From: Nitzschia sp. DOCU1
Lineage: Eukaryota > Bacillariophyta > Bacillariophyceae > Bacillariales > Bacillariaceae
Assembly: GCA_951394045.1 (NCBI GenBank)
Contig: OX595993.1
Coordinates: 1,302,001 to 1,366,000, forward strand
Length of the DNA: 64,000 nucleotides
Direction of reading: 5' to 3'
Positions 20,603 to 31,338 of this stretch are shown here, one piece after another. The notes under the pieces are model-generated. The model saw only the letters and a program-made list of their open reading frames with translations, did not search any database and had not been told where the DNA came from. The position numbers were made by a program, and so were the translations under genes. The number at the start of each line of letters is the position of its first letter. Position 1 is the stretch's first letter.

Positions 20603-22102
20603 TCATCGCCGTCCCCAACCACCACCGCCACCACGCCCGCCGAAACCACCTCCATCCCGGGGTCCTCGACCACCGCCTCGATCGAAGCCGCCACGTCCTC
20701 GATCATCGCCACGACCTCGATCATATCCACGGTCAAAACCCCCTCCACTACCTCCTGCTCCGCGCTCCCATCTTCCTCCGCCATCGCGTCTTCCACCACC
20801 ACCGCCACCACCAGGAGGGGGTGGTCGGCGACCTCGATCATCGTGGCCGCCCCGCCAGCCACCTCCACCACCACGATCTCCTCCTCCCCGTGGTGCGGAT
20901 GGCGGTAAATGCGGAGGAGGACCACTATCGCCGACGCCAGGAGGGGGAGGACCTCTGCCAGGTGGTGGCGGTCCATACTTTCCATATTGTTTCAATAGCT
21001 GAGCGAACTTGTCGCGGACCAACTTCCATCCCACATATTGCTTGCCCGCATAGTGGGCGGCGATGCGCTCATCGGCGTCACGGGCACTCATAAAGTTGCC
21101 AGAAACTTCGCACACCGTCTTGTCAGTCGTAATATCACTCTTGACATGGTTCAAGCTGCGCTCTTGGGCTTCGACCGTCTCTTGCAGTGGACTGGCTTGG
21201 CTGATCAGATTGGCAATATTTACTACAAGCGCTTGCTTTTCCAAAAGAATGGCACCGAGTTCCAGAGCATATTTGGAAGGTGGCTTGGGAGCCGCCGGTG
21301 GGGCACTGCCTTCTTCTTCTTTGGTTTCGAATCCCTCGCCACCATTTTCAGGTTTGGCTTCCTCCTCATCATGTGATGATTCTTCTTCTTGCTTGATAGG
21401 GGCATCAGGATTTTCTTTGACAGGAGCATCCTCGGCCATGTTATCTTCCTCCTGCTTGACCGAGCTCAATTCGGCCTCTTTGTCTTGATTCGACTTTGCG
21501 TCGTCTGATGCAGCCTTGGCGATGATTTCTTCCTCCTTTCGCTTGATGGAAGCCAACTTCTCAAGCGCTGTGGAAAGTTCTTGCATTTTTTGTTGCAAAG
21601 TGATTTGATTTCGACAGAGTTGCTCGACCGCTGCTTCATCTACATCCATGACATAGTCATGCCCTCCTCGTTTCTGGAGTTGTCTTTGCAATTCCTTATT
21701 GAGCTTTTCTTGATTCCGCTGCACCGTCCGATCGCAGCTCGAGACCAATTCTCCTAATTTGTTGAATAGCAAATGCTCAAAACCCAGCCGTTCTTGTTCA
21801 TGTTTCGGTAAACTCAAATACTCTTGCCGCGCCGCATCGTCTGGTTTATAAGGATTCGGTCCAATATCTGACTTTGTATTGACAAAGAGTTCATAGACAT
21901 CCACGCCCCAGGCACAATAGAGAGGACAAATGTCTCGATCGTAACAGGATTTGGATCGTTTGCCAGGAAGCAACAACATGGCACCACCAGAGTCACCCCC
22001 CTTGCGCTTGCGGGGCAGGGCAGCGCCTTTGGGGAGCGAGGCGTTGCGGTCGCCGCCCATGAGCTGATCCAACAGAGCGCGGGCTTCTGCTACAGCCGTC
22101 AT
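20603..22102 (-). CDS. LUC7-like U1 snRNP protein with degenerate zinc fingers and RGG tail
   Basis: ATG at 22100-22102 opens a 499-residue frame. The N-terminus ARALLDQLMGGDRN is the LUC7 signature, and NTKSDIGPNPYKPDDAARQEY plus SSCDRTVQRNQEKLNKEL follow the LUC7 pattern. The second conserved block is CEVSGNFMSARDADERIAAH followed by YAGKQYVG (residues 331-358). LUC7 proteins sit in U1 snRNP and influence 5' splice-site choice. Here several zinc ligands are missing: in finger 2 the second Cys is Ser334 and the second His is Tyr356; in finger 1 the usual late Cys and His are Asn and Pro/Asp. A long coiled coil and an acidic insert lie between. The last 120 residues are Pro-rich and then RGG/GGG-rich, likely RNA-binding. 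Family assignment is good; zinc-free function is inferred. Confidence 0.8.
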   Translation of the reverse strand: MTAVAEARALLDQLMGGDRNASLPKGAALPRKRKGGDSGGAMLLLPGKRSKSCYDRDICPLYCAWGVDVYELFVNTKSDIGPNPYKPDDAARQEYLSLPKHEQERLGFEHLLFNKLGELVSSCDRTVQRNQEKLNKELQRQLQKRGGHDYVMDVDEAAVEQLCRNQITLQQKMQELSTALEKLASIKRKEEEIIAKAASDDAKSNQDKEAELSSVKQEEDNMAEDAPVKENPDAPIKQEEESSHDEEEAKPENGGEGFETKEEEGSAPPAAPKPPSKYALELGAILLEKQALVVNIANLISQASPLQETVEAQERSLNHVKSDITTDKTVCEVSGNFMSARDADERIAAHYAGKQYVGWKLVRDKFAQLLKQYGKYGPPPPGRGPPPPGVGDSGPPPHLPPSAPRGGGDRGGGGGWRGGHDDRGRRPPPPGGGGGGGRRDGGGRWERGAGGSGGGFDRGYDRGRGDDRGRGGFDRGGGRGPRDGGGFGGRGGGGGWGRR

Positions 22103-22615
22103 GGTGAACTTGAGGATGTGCTAAAGATGTGCTCCGCAACAAAATTACTAGGTGTATCTAACGTATGAGAAGGTGCTTCGGGCAGCTGAGCTGAAGAGAG
22201 AGGGAGAAAGGGAAAGTGGGATGTCTGCTGACTTCGAACAGCGTCTGCTTGCAGTATTATACCGAGCTACCCGGCATCAGCGGCGTAGACGCCATTGTCG
22301 GTGCTTGGATTTGGATGGTGAGTTGTGGCTGACAGACAGACGGCAGTCAGTACAGACAGTCTGGTCTTTCTGTCGGTCGTTACCAACTCGGAATGATGGA
22401 ATTCGGAACTTCAACTTGGGCTCCATCCAAATAGGCAAATCTCAAACACGTGGAGGGCACGCATATCCAAAATGCAACTTCCACGGTGACGTTCTCGGCA
22501 CATCCACTTCAACTTGCTTCGTCGATGCATCATCGGTCGCAGTAGCCACAGAAAATCCCATTTCCTCCTGCGACGACCACTATCACAACCATAGGATAAA
22601 GTACACATCTTGACA
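22103..22615. other. divergent intergenic region
   Basis: Upstream sequence shared by the LUC7-like gene (minus) and the glutamate-1-semialdehyde aminomutase gene (plus). I see no gene or clear promoter motif in it. Confidence 0.5.
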
Positions 22616-24088
22616 ATGAAGTTCGCTGTTGGAATCACCGCTATCCTTGCCACTGGAGCTGCCGCCTTTGCTCCCTCCAAGGCCTTTGCCCGCTCGAGCA
22701 GCTTGCAAAGTACCACGGAAACTCCCACCTACACGTTTACCAAGAGTGAGGAGATCTTTGCCGAGGCCCAAACGGTATGCCGAAAGATCATTTTTCGTAG
22801 AAAATCTTTGCTTTGTACTTCTTTGCTCATTTCCTTATTTTTTGTGTAGTTGATGCCCGGTGGTGTGTCGTCGCCTGTTCGCGCCTTCAAGTCGGTCGGC
22901 GGAAACCCTGTTGTCTTTGACCGAGTCAAGGGAGCATATGCCTGGGATGTTGATAATAACAAGTACATTGACTACGTCGGTACCTGGGGTCCTGCTATTT
23001 TGGGACATGCCGATGACGACGTTTTGAACGCCGTCAAGAAAACCATGGATAAGGGAACTTCGTTCGGTGCCCCGTGCCCCTTGGAAAATGAATTGGCCAA
23101 GGCCGTCATCGCCGCCGTTCCATCCGTGGAAATGGTGCGATTCACCAACTCGGGAACTGAGGCCTGCATGGGCATGATCCGATTGGTTCGGGCCTTCACC
23201 AACCGCGAAAAGGTCATCAAGTTCGAGGGATGCTACCACGGACACGCCGACGCTTTCTTGGTCCAGGCTGGTTCGGGTGTTGCGACTTTGGGTCTTCCCG
23301 ACTCTCCAGGTGTTCCTGCCTCGGCCACCAAGGCAACATTCTGCGCTGAATACAACAACTTGGAGTCCGTCAAGAAGATTTTCGAGGAAAACAAGGATGA
23401 AATTGCCGCCGTCATCTTGGAGCCCGTCGTTGGAAATTCTGGTTTCATCAAGCCCGACAAGGAATTCTTGGAGGGTCTTCGAAAGATGACCACCGACAAT
23501 GGTGCTCTTTTGGTCTTTGACGAAGTCATGACCGGATTCCGTGTTGCATACGGAGGTGCCCAAGAATACTTTGGCGTCACGCCTGATGTCACAACCATGG
23601 GTAAGGTCATTGGAGGAGGACTTCCCGTCGGCGCCTACGGTGGCCGAAAGGATATCATGCAATTGGTAGCCCCTGCTGGCCCAATGTACCAAGCCGGTAC
23701 TTTGAGTGGAAACCCCCTGGCCATGACCGCCGGTATTGAGACCATGAAGAAGTTGGCCAAGCCCGGTGTCTACGAAGAATTGGAGCGCAAGTCTCAAAAG
23801 CTTGTCGACGGCATCCTAGCCGCCGGAAAGAAGCACGGCCATGCCATCTGCGGTGGTGTCGCTGGAGGGATGTTCGGCTGGTATTTCACGGAGGGACCCG
23901 TCAAGAACTTCCAACAAGCGACAAAGGCGGATGGGGCAAAGTTCGGAAAGTGGCACCGCATGATGTTGGAGCGAGGTGTTTACCTAGCGCCTTCCATGTA
24001 TGAGGCTGGGTTCATGTCCATGGCACACACCGACGAAGATATTGAAAAGACTATTGCCATTGCGGATGAAGTGCTCTCGCAACTGTAA
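22616..24088 (+). CDS. hemL: glutamate-1-semialdehyde 2,1-aminomutase, plastid
   Basis: Exon 1 is 22616-22774 and exon 2 is 22850-24088; the intron starts GTATGC and ends TTGTGTAG, and 465 residues result. The enzyme converts glutamate-1-semialdehyde to 5-aminolevulinate, the first committed tetrapyrrole precursor, in the plastid. It is a class-III PLP aminotransferase: [18 protein letters not shown] at the start of the mature domain, [35 protein letters not shown], and the PLP lysine in [18 protein letters not shown] (about K305). The N-terminus has a signal peptide ending in A-A-A-F-A-P, the diatom motif for entry into the complex plastid. The coding sequence shows strong codon bias, as expected for high expression. 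Confidence 0.97.
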
Positions 24089-25974
24089 ATTGTATTATTT
24101 TTCTTCGACGGTTGAGCTTGCAACCGGACGACTAGCCAATTCACTCCGCCAAACCTAATAGATGCGCGCTTTAAACTCATGTACTAGTCCATCGACGAGC
24201 GAAATAGAACTCATGGGGGAACTACCCGATATCCGCAGATACATTCTGCCTGAAAGAAAACGAGAATGGGTGACTCGAGTTCCGCCCTGCTCGACGAACA
24301 ATGATCCTTTGCATGAAATGAAATACTTCAAAAGTAGTGCTGAAGGCTCAACAGCTGTTACCAGGCCCTGGCGAGCGAAGATATCGATCGTGTTCTGTTG
24401 CCAAAGTGGTTGCTAAATGGAGAGTACATACTCTGCTTTAAACAGTAGTAGAGTAGATATATAACCTATTAAAGAAATACCCATGTCGCTTCTCCTACCC
24501 CCTCGAACTTTGGATTCAACTACAAGGCCGTCAAGCATAGCAAGAAATCTTGCAGATTCTTTGTATAATCGTAAAGATAAATGTATTCAAAGATGTTATG
24601 TTGACCGAAGATACCTCATCATGGGCATGGGGTTGGCAAAGGAGCGATTGCTAGTCAACCAGTGCCTTCGATCCTATTCGACTCCTTCATTTACTTGTTT
24701 ACATGTTCACCGTACCACTATCGTCGGCCGTGCGTGGTCCATCGTCCTCCACGCTCAAATATTATATCATGCAACGAGTCACCGGGAAAATAAGCGAAGC
24801 TCGAAGGCCAATTTCAGAAAGCTACTAATCGGTCTTCTTTGAGGGACAACGCGCTCAAAAGCTATCAATAGTTCAAGCGCGTTTCAGATTCATCCCCAGC
24901 AGGGGAACAATGACGACGCTCTCTAAAATTTGGGGGCCAAATAGTGACTATTAATCCCGTTTGGATAACAGAACATTGCATACTCTTCGTTAGCTATTGA
25001 AAACACAATCGTATTGGAAATGTTAATCCCACGAAATCCATCAGCCGGCGGTAGATGGGTTGGAGGGAGTTTGGGGTTGTCTTGTGGAATGAAATTCGGC
25101 GACGGGGAGATCTTTGGAATGTGGGATAGTCAGAGCTCGTCTGTCACGCGTGACAACCATGGATCTCTAAATAACATGTGGGAGGCAGGCGTGTTGGACC
25201 GTTCTGCGTTATGGGCCAGTGACCTATTAAGTTTAATCAGAGTAATATAGTTTTCAATATTGGCCACCAAACCCACTCCAACGCATAGAGAATTGCTTAT
25301 CTATAGCCATGTAGGAAGCTTTTCAATTTTGCGATTTGTTCCTCACACAAAGCTTCACATTTTCCCTCATAGCCCAAACGCGGTCAAAACGCATCAACTG
25401 CATCGTTGAACGGCTCACTGCTTACGTTTCAACGCCGGTTGAAACAACTCAACGTCTGTTAACACAATATAGTGTTCCAACCTCCAACGCAACTCGAAAA
25501 GGGTGAGAAATTCCTTGGTTCGATGCTTCGTCCTTTATTTGTTGCTTTGTTCGTGTTGCCATCGTCGTTCGTTGTCACCATGGTGCCCTTGAGGTGTTGC
25601 TGTCACACCTCGTGTTATTGGAATCTCGGCACACTCGCAGATTGGTGGTACAAAGTGGTCACTATGGGGAACATAGAATATACATGCTGTTAATAATGGA
25701 ATTTAGAAGCTGGGCGCGCGCGGCAGTATCGAATAATCAGGGGATTCATTTTTTGTCACACGTAGTTTGGGCCGTTACGTAACCCGCGATGAGATTTCCC
25801 GTTCAAATTCAAACTCCCCTTGTGTTTTGAGTTGGACACAGTCACGCTCGTCTCTCGTGTCTCTCAACGCCTCCTCCCATCCTTCTTTCTTGTGACAGAC
25901 CGCTGCGACATATTTACTGTACACATCGGAACTGCCGATTGATCCGTTGCGTGCCACTAGATTAGACTTTGACA
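24089..25974. other. 1.9-kb gene-poor stretch
   Basis: The longest intergenic gap in the window. Open frames are short and none shows a domain. An inverted 10-mer (tattgaaaac / gttttcaata) at 24995-25004 and 25250-25259 brackets about 265 bp. Around 25390-25460 there are several CAACG/CGTTG words. No tRNA or snRNA was recognised. The last part is upstream sequence of the Myb gene. Confidence 0.5.
24995..25259. repeat. short inverted repeat bracketing about 265 bp
   Basis: TATTGAAAAC at 24995-25004 and its exact reverse complement at 25250-25259. The size would suit a miniature inverted-repeat element, but the arms are short and no clear target-site duplication is visible, so chance is quite possible. 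Confidence 0.15.
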
Positions 25975-28900
25975 ATGGTGGGCGGAGAACTAAACGAGGC
26001 TGCACCTGTGGCAAAGACTGCGAATCCTCCACCAGTGATATCCGTGGAGACTGCCAAAGGAGAAGATGGTGGAGCACAGTCGGAAGGAGAGAAACACTTT
26101 GGACAAGCTCGGACGCCCAAGCATGCCAATAAAACTCATCCAGGCGAGGCTACTCCTGGAGACCAACCAAAAATAACTCCGGATCGTTCCGAAAAGCCTG
26201 ATGAAAGTCGCGCCCCTTACAGTGGTTCGAACCCTGGCTATTCTGGTGGATTTGCTCCTCCTCGTCCCTATGAAGGACGTCCTCTGGGTGGCGGTGGTGC
26301 CTTCCAGCCTCATGAGCCGAGACGGCAACCTCCCCCTCCAGGTCCCCATGGAGATTATTATGGTCGATCGCAACCGATGCACAATGTTTCACCTAGAGCT
26401 GGTCATGCTCGATACTACTCGGGGCCTAGTCGCCCCCCTGCTAGTAGATTGGAAGGTGCTTATCCTCCTCATCATTCTTATTACGAACAACGAGGGTACA
26501 GCGAGTACGGGCCTGCCAGACAGGGCTACGAAGGTCATCCGCCACCTCCTGCGTATCGGGGATCTTACCATCCAGGAGCTCCACCACCGACTACGCAAAC
26601 TTATCCTTCTCAGTCCTATGGCGGATATCCTTCCGAGGGCAGGGGCTATCCACCTCATCAAACGACTCCACCAGGAGCCTATCATGGTGCACAGTCGTAT
26701 CCTCCTACTTCTGTTCCGCCAGAACACTATGCCAGGGGCGATGGACGATATCCCGTCGACCATATTGCTGGAACAAGTGGAACCTTTACTCGGGCCGTGT
26801 CTTCTTCCTTTGATAGAAGTATCAAGAGCCGTCCTGAGGATAAGTCAATGGCTGCCCCTATCCCTGGCAAGCCTCAGAAGCCACCGATGTCGCCTGGGGG
26901 ACATCGGGCAGATGCTTCCATGGCGTCCGACGATTCTTCTTGGAAACAGCTGAAGCAAGTTCACAGCGTTGACGACAGCGCCATTCGTGAACGTCTCAAG
27001 AAAGACAACGACGAGGAAGATAAGCACATCCAGGTGGAAAAACAACCTGCTTCTACTTCGTCTTCTTTGACAAACTCTCCTACTGAAGGTCCAGAACGCC
27101 TTCATGCCGTCAAGGAAGCGCAACGACTTGTTGCCGCAGCGGCTGCTGCTGTGGAGCCCAAGCCGGCTTCGTCTTTGGACTCTCTGTCTTCTGTGGCCTC
27201 CGCTCAACGGCCTATGGAGACAAGCGTAAAGAAGCCTGCGAAGGCGACCAAGGATCCTCCGCCTCCGTCACCAGGAGCTGACTCTGCGTCGCTGGATCTG
27301 ATGAAATGCCATAGTGGAAGCAGTGGGCTCCTTCACTTGCCGGCCCAACACCGCAATATGGATGATTTGCTCTATGAAGGAAAGCGCAGCCGTGACGAAG
27401 AACGCGGTGACGTCAATACTGATGGTGGTGCAGTTGCGACGTATGATGAGATTCGGAGAGCACCATCGGAGTACGATGACCCCACCAAAAAATCTGCTGA
27501 CGCCCAACCTCCCTCCAAGAAGACCCGCATTGATGAAAAGATTGATGCTGAAAAGACTGGCGATTCAAAAGCCAAAGCATCTCCTCTTTCCATCACATGC
27601 AGCCCATCTGCTGAAAAGGCAAAGGAATCAGCCGGACGCTTGAAGTCTGCTCTCAAGTCGGACTATACGTCCCCGCAGCCAATGGAAAATTCATTCTATG
27701 ACAAGCCTCCAACGTACTCATACTCGATTGACTCGGCTCCTTCGCTTCCACGCGAAGGAAGTGGAATCAGAAAGCAGCCAAGCTACCCATCCTTGCCTCC
27801 CCGTCCGGGCTCGAGCTCGTCTTCAACTATAACTCCAGGTGCGATGCATGTCGACGATGCGCGAGTTCCATCGGTCCCGTCTTGGGAAATTCATGCTCAG
27901 GACAGCTTTGGAAATGGCAGCATTGGCGGGGGACAGGGCTTGACATCCAGCTTTAGCTTTCAAGACTATCCGATGCTTCCTGCCACTGAGACCAGTGACT
28001 CGGGAAGTAACCCGGCGTCGGCTCCAGCCCCTCCACCTCACCATGGCCACCCTCCATCGCATCATCCGGTGTCAAGTCAGCCCCCCTTGGAGTCAAGGAA
28101 CCAGTCCTTTGAAGGTGGGCACTATCATGGAAGTGCTAGCTTCCATCGAAGTGAAAGTATGGACGTTAGCTACGGAGGGCGTCCCGCGTACTCGGGGCAC
28201 CAAGGTCAATTCCCTCCCCATGCGCCCTCGTGGGGCACTGCCGGATCTAGCAGCTCTCATCCTTCAGCGTATCAACCTCCGGGCCACTACCAATCTTACG
28301 GAGGTTCCAGAATGCCCCACGACTACACCGTCATGCGCAACTACTCGCACGATAGCGCCCACCGAACGTCTCCTCCTGTCGGACCTGGCATGCATCCACG
28401 ACGAGGGGGGCCTCCTGCTGGATTCCAGCCTCCTTCAGAGTTTGCTGCTCCTCACAATCCTCATTTGATGAGGCGTCCTCCTCCGGCGGTCTACATTATG
28501 CCTACGAGCCAAGCTGCCTCCCAAAAGCGTGGAAATGGCGTGTTCAGCTGGACCAAGGATGACGATTCTCGTCTCAGTGACATCATGAAGAAATTCAAGA
28601 ACCCTCGCGATTGGGAGCCTATTGCTAAAGAGCATGGGCGTGGCAAGACCGCCAAGGAATGTCATGAGCGCTGGATTCGGTATCTCAAGCCTGGTGTACG
28701 CAAGGGTCAGTGGACGGACCAAGAGGACGCCATTGTTATCGAGGCCGTCACTACTTCCACCGAGCAGCCATTTACACGGTGGTCTGACTTGGCTCAGCAG
28801 CTTCCCGGTCGCGTTGGCAAGCAGATTCGTGATCGTTGGGTCAATCATCTTAACCCGAACATCAATCATCTTCCGTTCAGTCGAGAAGACGACATGAACC

Positions 28901-29148
28901 TATGGAACGGTCACCAGAAGCTTGGCAAGAGATGGGTTGAAATCTCGACTAAGTTCTTCAACTCAAGCCGTTCCGAGAATCATATCAAGAATCGATGGTA
29001 CAGTGCGTCCTTCAAGAAGTTCATCTCGAATGAGTTTGGTCCTGAAGCATACTCGGGAACTTCTGGGTCTGGAAAGAAAAGGGGTGATAAGAAGAAAAGG
29101 TCTGCAATCGACGAAGATGATGAAGAGGCCGAGATGGAAGCCATCTAA
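25975..29148 (+). CDS. three-repeat Myb-like transcription factor with long disordered N-terminus
   Basis: ATG at 25975 gives 1057 residues without an intron. The first 850 residues are disordered: Pro/Tyr/Gly/Ser-rich tracts (GGGAFQPHEPRRQPPPPGPH, PPPSPGADS) and acidic/basic patches. Residues about 853-1015 hold three Myb repeats. R1 has FSWTKDDDSRLSDIMKKF ... CHERWIRYLKP, R2 has GQWTDQEDAIVIEAV ... IRDRWVNHLNP, and R3 has PFSREDDMNLWNGHQKLG ... ENHIKNRWYSASFKK. The spaced tryptophans and HIKNRW fit DNA-binding Myb domains of the 3R type. The tail is a basic KKRGDKKKRS followed by acids. It is likely a nuclear transcription factor; targets are unknown. The first Trp of R3 is replaced by Phe, as is common in the family. 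Confidence 0.9.
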   Translation: MVGGELNEAAPVAKTANPPPVISVETAKGEDGGAQSEGEKHFGQARTPKHANKTHPGEATPGDQPKITPDRSEKPDESRAPYSGSNPGYSGGFAPPRPYEGRPLGGGGAFQPHEPRRQPPPPGPHGDYYGRSQPMHNVSPRAGHARYYSGPSRPPASRLEGAYPPHHSYYEQRGYSEYGPARQGYEGHPPPPAYRGSYHPGAPPPTTQTYPSQSYGGYPSEGRGYPPHQTTPPGAYHGAQSYPPTSVPPEHYARGDGRYPVDHIAGTSGTFTRAVSSSFDRSIKSRPEDKSMAAPIPGKPQKPPMSPGGHRADASMASDDSSWKQLKQVHSVDDSAIRERLKKDNDEEDKHIQVEKQPASTSSSLTNSPTEGPERLHAVKEAQRLVAAAAAAVEPKPASSLDSLSSVASAQRPMETSVKKPAKATKDPPPPSPGADSASLDLMKCHSGSSGLLHLPAQHRNMDDLLYEGKRSRDEERGDVNTDGGAVATYDEIRRAPSEYDDPTKKSADAQPPSKKTRIDEKIDAEKTGDSKAKASPLSITCSPSAEKAKESAGRLKSALKSDYTSPQPMENSFYDKPPTYSYSIDSAPSLPREGSGIRKQPSYPSLPPRPGSSSSSTITPGAMHVDDARVPSVPSWEIHAQDSFGNGSIGGGQGLTSSFSFQDYPMLPATETSDSGSNPASAPAPPPHHGHPPSHHPVSSQPPLESRNQSFEGGHYHGSASFHRSESMDVSYGGRPAYSGHQGQFPPHAPSWGTAGSSSSHPSAYQPPGHYQSYGGSRMPHDYTVMRNYSHDSAHRTSPPVGPGMHPRRGGPPAGFQPPSEFAAPHNPHLMRRPPPAVYIMPTSQAASQKRGNGVFSWTKDDDSRLSDIMKKFKNPRDWEPIAKEHGRGKTAKECHERWIRYLKPGVRKGQWTDQEDAIVIEAVTTSTEQPFTRWSDLAQQLPGRVGKQIRDRWVNHLNPNINHLPFSREDDMNLWNGHQKLGKRWVEISTKFFNSSRSENHIKNRWYSASFKKFISNEFGPEAYSGTSGSGKKRGDKKKRSAIDEDDEEAEMEAI

Positions 29149-29590
29149 AGCGATTTCTGACTAGGGGGGCTGGGAAACATATGATGGATTATCGTCTACT
29201 ATCCACAAAAAACAATTACTCGGCCATATCATCTTCCAATCTATTGTATCTGATTGTAATTGAGCATATATGCTAACAGTAGAAGTCTAGTTTGATTGTT
29301 TTGTGTCCAAGGCAGTACTCTACTGTATCAAGATCTGGCATTACTCCGGCTAATTTGCTAGCTGGATAGCCACACTGTTGACTCTATTAGTATCCTGCTG
29401 GTCGGCAGTCTTGATTTTCGGCGCACTACTTTGCTTGCGCTTCGGCATTACTGTTCATCCCAGCTACGAACAGTAATCTTAAATGAATGAATAATGCAGG
29501 AAGTACTTGTTGACATCAGTGGGTAAACCTACAACGACTCTATAAAATTTTATTGTGAACAGGTGGTGTAGCTCGGGCAACCTGGCGCAT
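29149..29590. other. intergenic region between convergent genes
   Basis: AT-richer 3' sequence between the Myb gene (plus) and the DUF1118-like gene (minus). It contains no supported gene. Confidence 0.5.
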
Positions 29591-30391
29591 TTACTTGAAG
29601 ATCTTTCCAAGGATGGCGGATCCGACCAGGGAAGCGGCACCAGCGGCTCCCAAAGCGCCAACGGCAAGCGTTTGAGCGGCAACTTCCACAACGGTATCAT
29701 CAGGGATCACAACAACGGCTCCAGCGGCAGCAGCGAATGAGGCCAAACCAAGCAATTGCAGAGCGGAAGGGGGAATCGTGACGGCAGAAGCCAATAGGGG
29801 CAAAGCAGGAGGGGCCAACTCGACAAGCTTAGGAAGGATAGGCAAGACCTCAGGAGTGGCGGCTTCGACCAAGACAAGGATTTCCTTGTTTTCGGCGGCC
29901 AAGGCCAAAAGCGGTTCCAATTTGGAAAGTGTGAGGCCGGCTTCTTGGGCCTTGGACAAAAGTCCTGACTGGGCAACCTTGGTCAAAAGACGGGAAGATT
30001 CAACGTCCGTCAACAACTTCTTCACTGCGATGTTGTTTCCCAAAGAGTCGCACTCGTCCGCCAACGATGATCGCAAGCTCGTTGCGGCAGCATTTAGTTG
30101 GACGGGAGCAAACGCGCTCACAGTGGCGGCAAAAAGAGCTATATAGGAATAAGAATATCAAAGTAAATGACAGACAACGGTATGAGAATCAAGGCCACGT
30201 GGGGATAGATTCGAAAGTAGCATCTGCATCCAACGGCACTTCCGACCAAAACTTCAACAAGGGTATCCTTTTGGCAGAAAAATGCTTCCTTCCGTCGGAA
30301 CGTGCTTCCATAGCTCCCAGCCTTGCCCATGAAAGCGCCCGTACTGCAGCCTATCTCCAAACTCACCAGCGAGGATCAATTGAAGCTTCAT
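29591..30391 (-). CDS. plastid-targeted DUF1118-like hydrophobic protein, two exons
   Basis: Exon 1 is only 25 nt (30391-30367, encoding MKLQLILA plus one base) and exon 2 is 30138-29591. The intron is GTGAGT...TATATAG, 228 nt. The join makes a signal peptide, MKLQLILAALFAATVSAFAP, with the plastid motif V-S-A-F-A-P. Without the first exon the frame has no ATG. The mature part has LLTKVAQSGLLSKAQEAGLTLSKLEPL, resembling the LLSKAEEAGLL-type repeats of plant and algal DUF1118 proteins. Two or three long hydrophobic helices follow (LPILPKLVELAPPALPLLAS; LGLASFAAAAGAVVVIPDD; TLAVGALGAAGAASLVGSA). It is probably a thylakoid or envelope membrane protein of unknown role. The family match is by motif resemblance. 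Confidence 0.8.
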
Positions 30392-30792
30392 GGTCAACTA
30401 TCGGTAAAATCCACAACACGCGAAAAACTGTTCCAACTTGAACTCTCGTCTCCCCTTGCGTCCTCCTCCATCGTCCCCAACCACTTCTTTGCGTCCGCGT
30501 CGTTTTGGTTCGGCCACGTACTTGGATTTTTGCATCTTTTCGCGGCCGACCCGACGGAGTACGCACGAGAGGCAAATGGCTTCGACGTCATCGAAAGCTC
30601 ATCCGCCGATTATTGTTTTTTTTGGTGAAACAGACGCGCGTCAATCCAGACACTGGAGTGTCTGTCTGTCGTCAGAGTGGGCCGCAGGCTGGCTTTCGCT
30701 CTCGGCGGCACACTCTACTAGAGCAAGCCCAATAAACCCATCGACGACAAGGGCTTCATAAACTCTAAGAATCCGTCATCAAATTTAGCATC
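30392..30792. other. divergent intergenic region
   Basis: Shared upstream sequence of the DUF1118-like gene (minus, start 30391) and the peptidyl-tRNA hydrolase gene (plus, start 30793). Overlapping short open frames on both strands are not supported as genes. Confidence 0.5.
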
Positions 30793-31338
30793 ATGTCCAG
30801 TCCCTCTTCCCCTTGGATGTACTTTGTCGCTGGGGCCTTGCTCCCGACGTTAGCTCTGATGCTACGTCGACCAGTGGCAGCACCCATCACGAAAATCATT
30901 GGCGATGACAGTGACGACGACGATGATGAAGATATGGAGGGTGTGAGCAGCGGCGGGCTGTCGAGCAAGTGGGGCGTGGCGGACGCTCCTTACAAAATGG
31001 TTCTGTGTGTGAACCAAGAATTGACCATGGGGAAAGGAAAGATTGCGGCACAGTGTTGTCATGCCGCCGTGGGATGCTACAAACGAGCGTCCAAGCAATG
31101 TCCTGCTGCAGTAAGGGCATGGGAATATTCAGGTTGCGCAAAAATCGCACTCAAGTGTCCGACGGAAGAGGAGATGGAACTTATAGCAGCCAAGGCTATG
31201 GAACGAGATATTCCCTTGTATCTTGTGGCAGATGCGGGACGGACTCAGATTGCAGCTGGATCTCGAACGGTGTTAGGTTTGGGCCCCGCCCCCGCGTATG
31301 TGTTTGAAGATGTAACGTCACATTTGAAGCTGATGTAG
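30793..31338 (+). CDS. PTRH2: peptidyl-tRNA hydrolase 2 (PTH2/Bit1 family)
   Basis: ATG at 30793 opens 181 residues. The enzyme releases tRNA from peptidyl-tRNAs that drop off ribosomes. The PTH2 domain occupies residues about 66-181: YKMVLCVNQELTMGKGKIAAQ, CCHAAVGCYK, CAKIALKCPTEEEM, LVADAGRTQIAAGSRTVLG and a C-terminal VTSHLKLM. The invariant K in GKGKIAAQ and the DAGRTQI motif are intact. The N-terminus has one hydrophobic segment (MYFVAGALLPTLALML) and an acidic linker, as in mitochondrial-outer-membrane Bit1, so membrane anchoring is likely. Confidence 0.95.
   Translation: MSSPSSPWMYFVAGALLPTLALMLRRPVAAPITKIIGDDSDDDDDEDMEGVSSGGLSSKWGVADAPYKMVLCVNQELTMGKGKIAAQCCHAAVGCYKRASKQCPAAVRAWEYSGCAKIALKCPTEEEMELIAAKAMERDIPLYLVADAGRTQIAAGSRTVLGLGPAPAYVFEDVTSHLKLM

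Noticed and set aside
20565..21002. Proline-rich plus-strand frame opposite the LUC7-like tail
   Set aside because: It is the antisense reading of GGN/RGG codons and so necessarily Pro-rich; no independent support.
22835..23797. 320-codon open frame antisense to the aminomutase gene
   Set aside because: It mirrors the strong codon bias of the real gene on the other strand; its composition is typical of a shadow frame and it has no domain.
24995..25259. Miniature transposable element bounded by TATTGAAAAC arms
   Set aside because: Only 10-bp arms, no target-site duplication and no second copy in the window; listed only as a low-confidence repeat.
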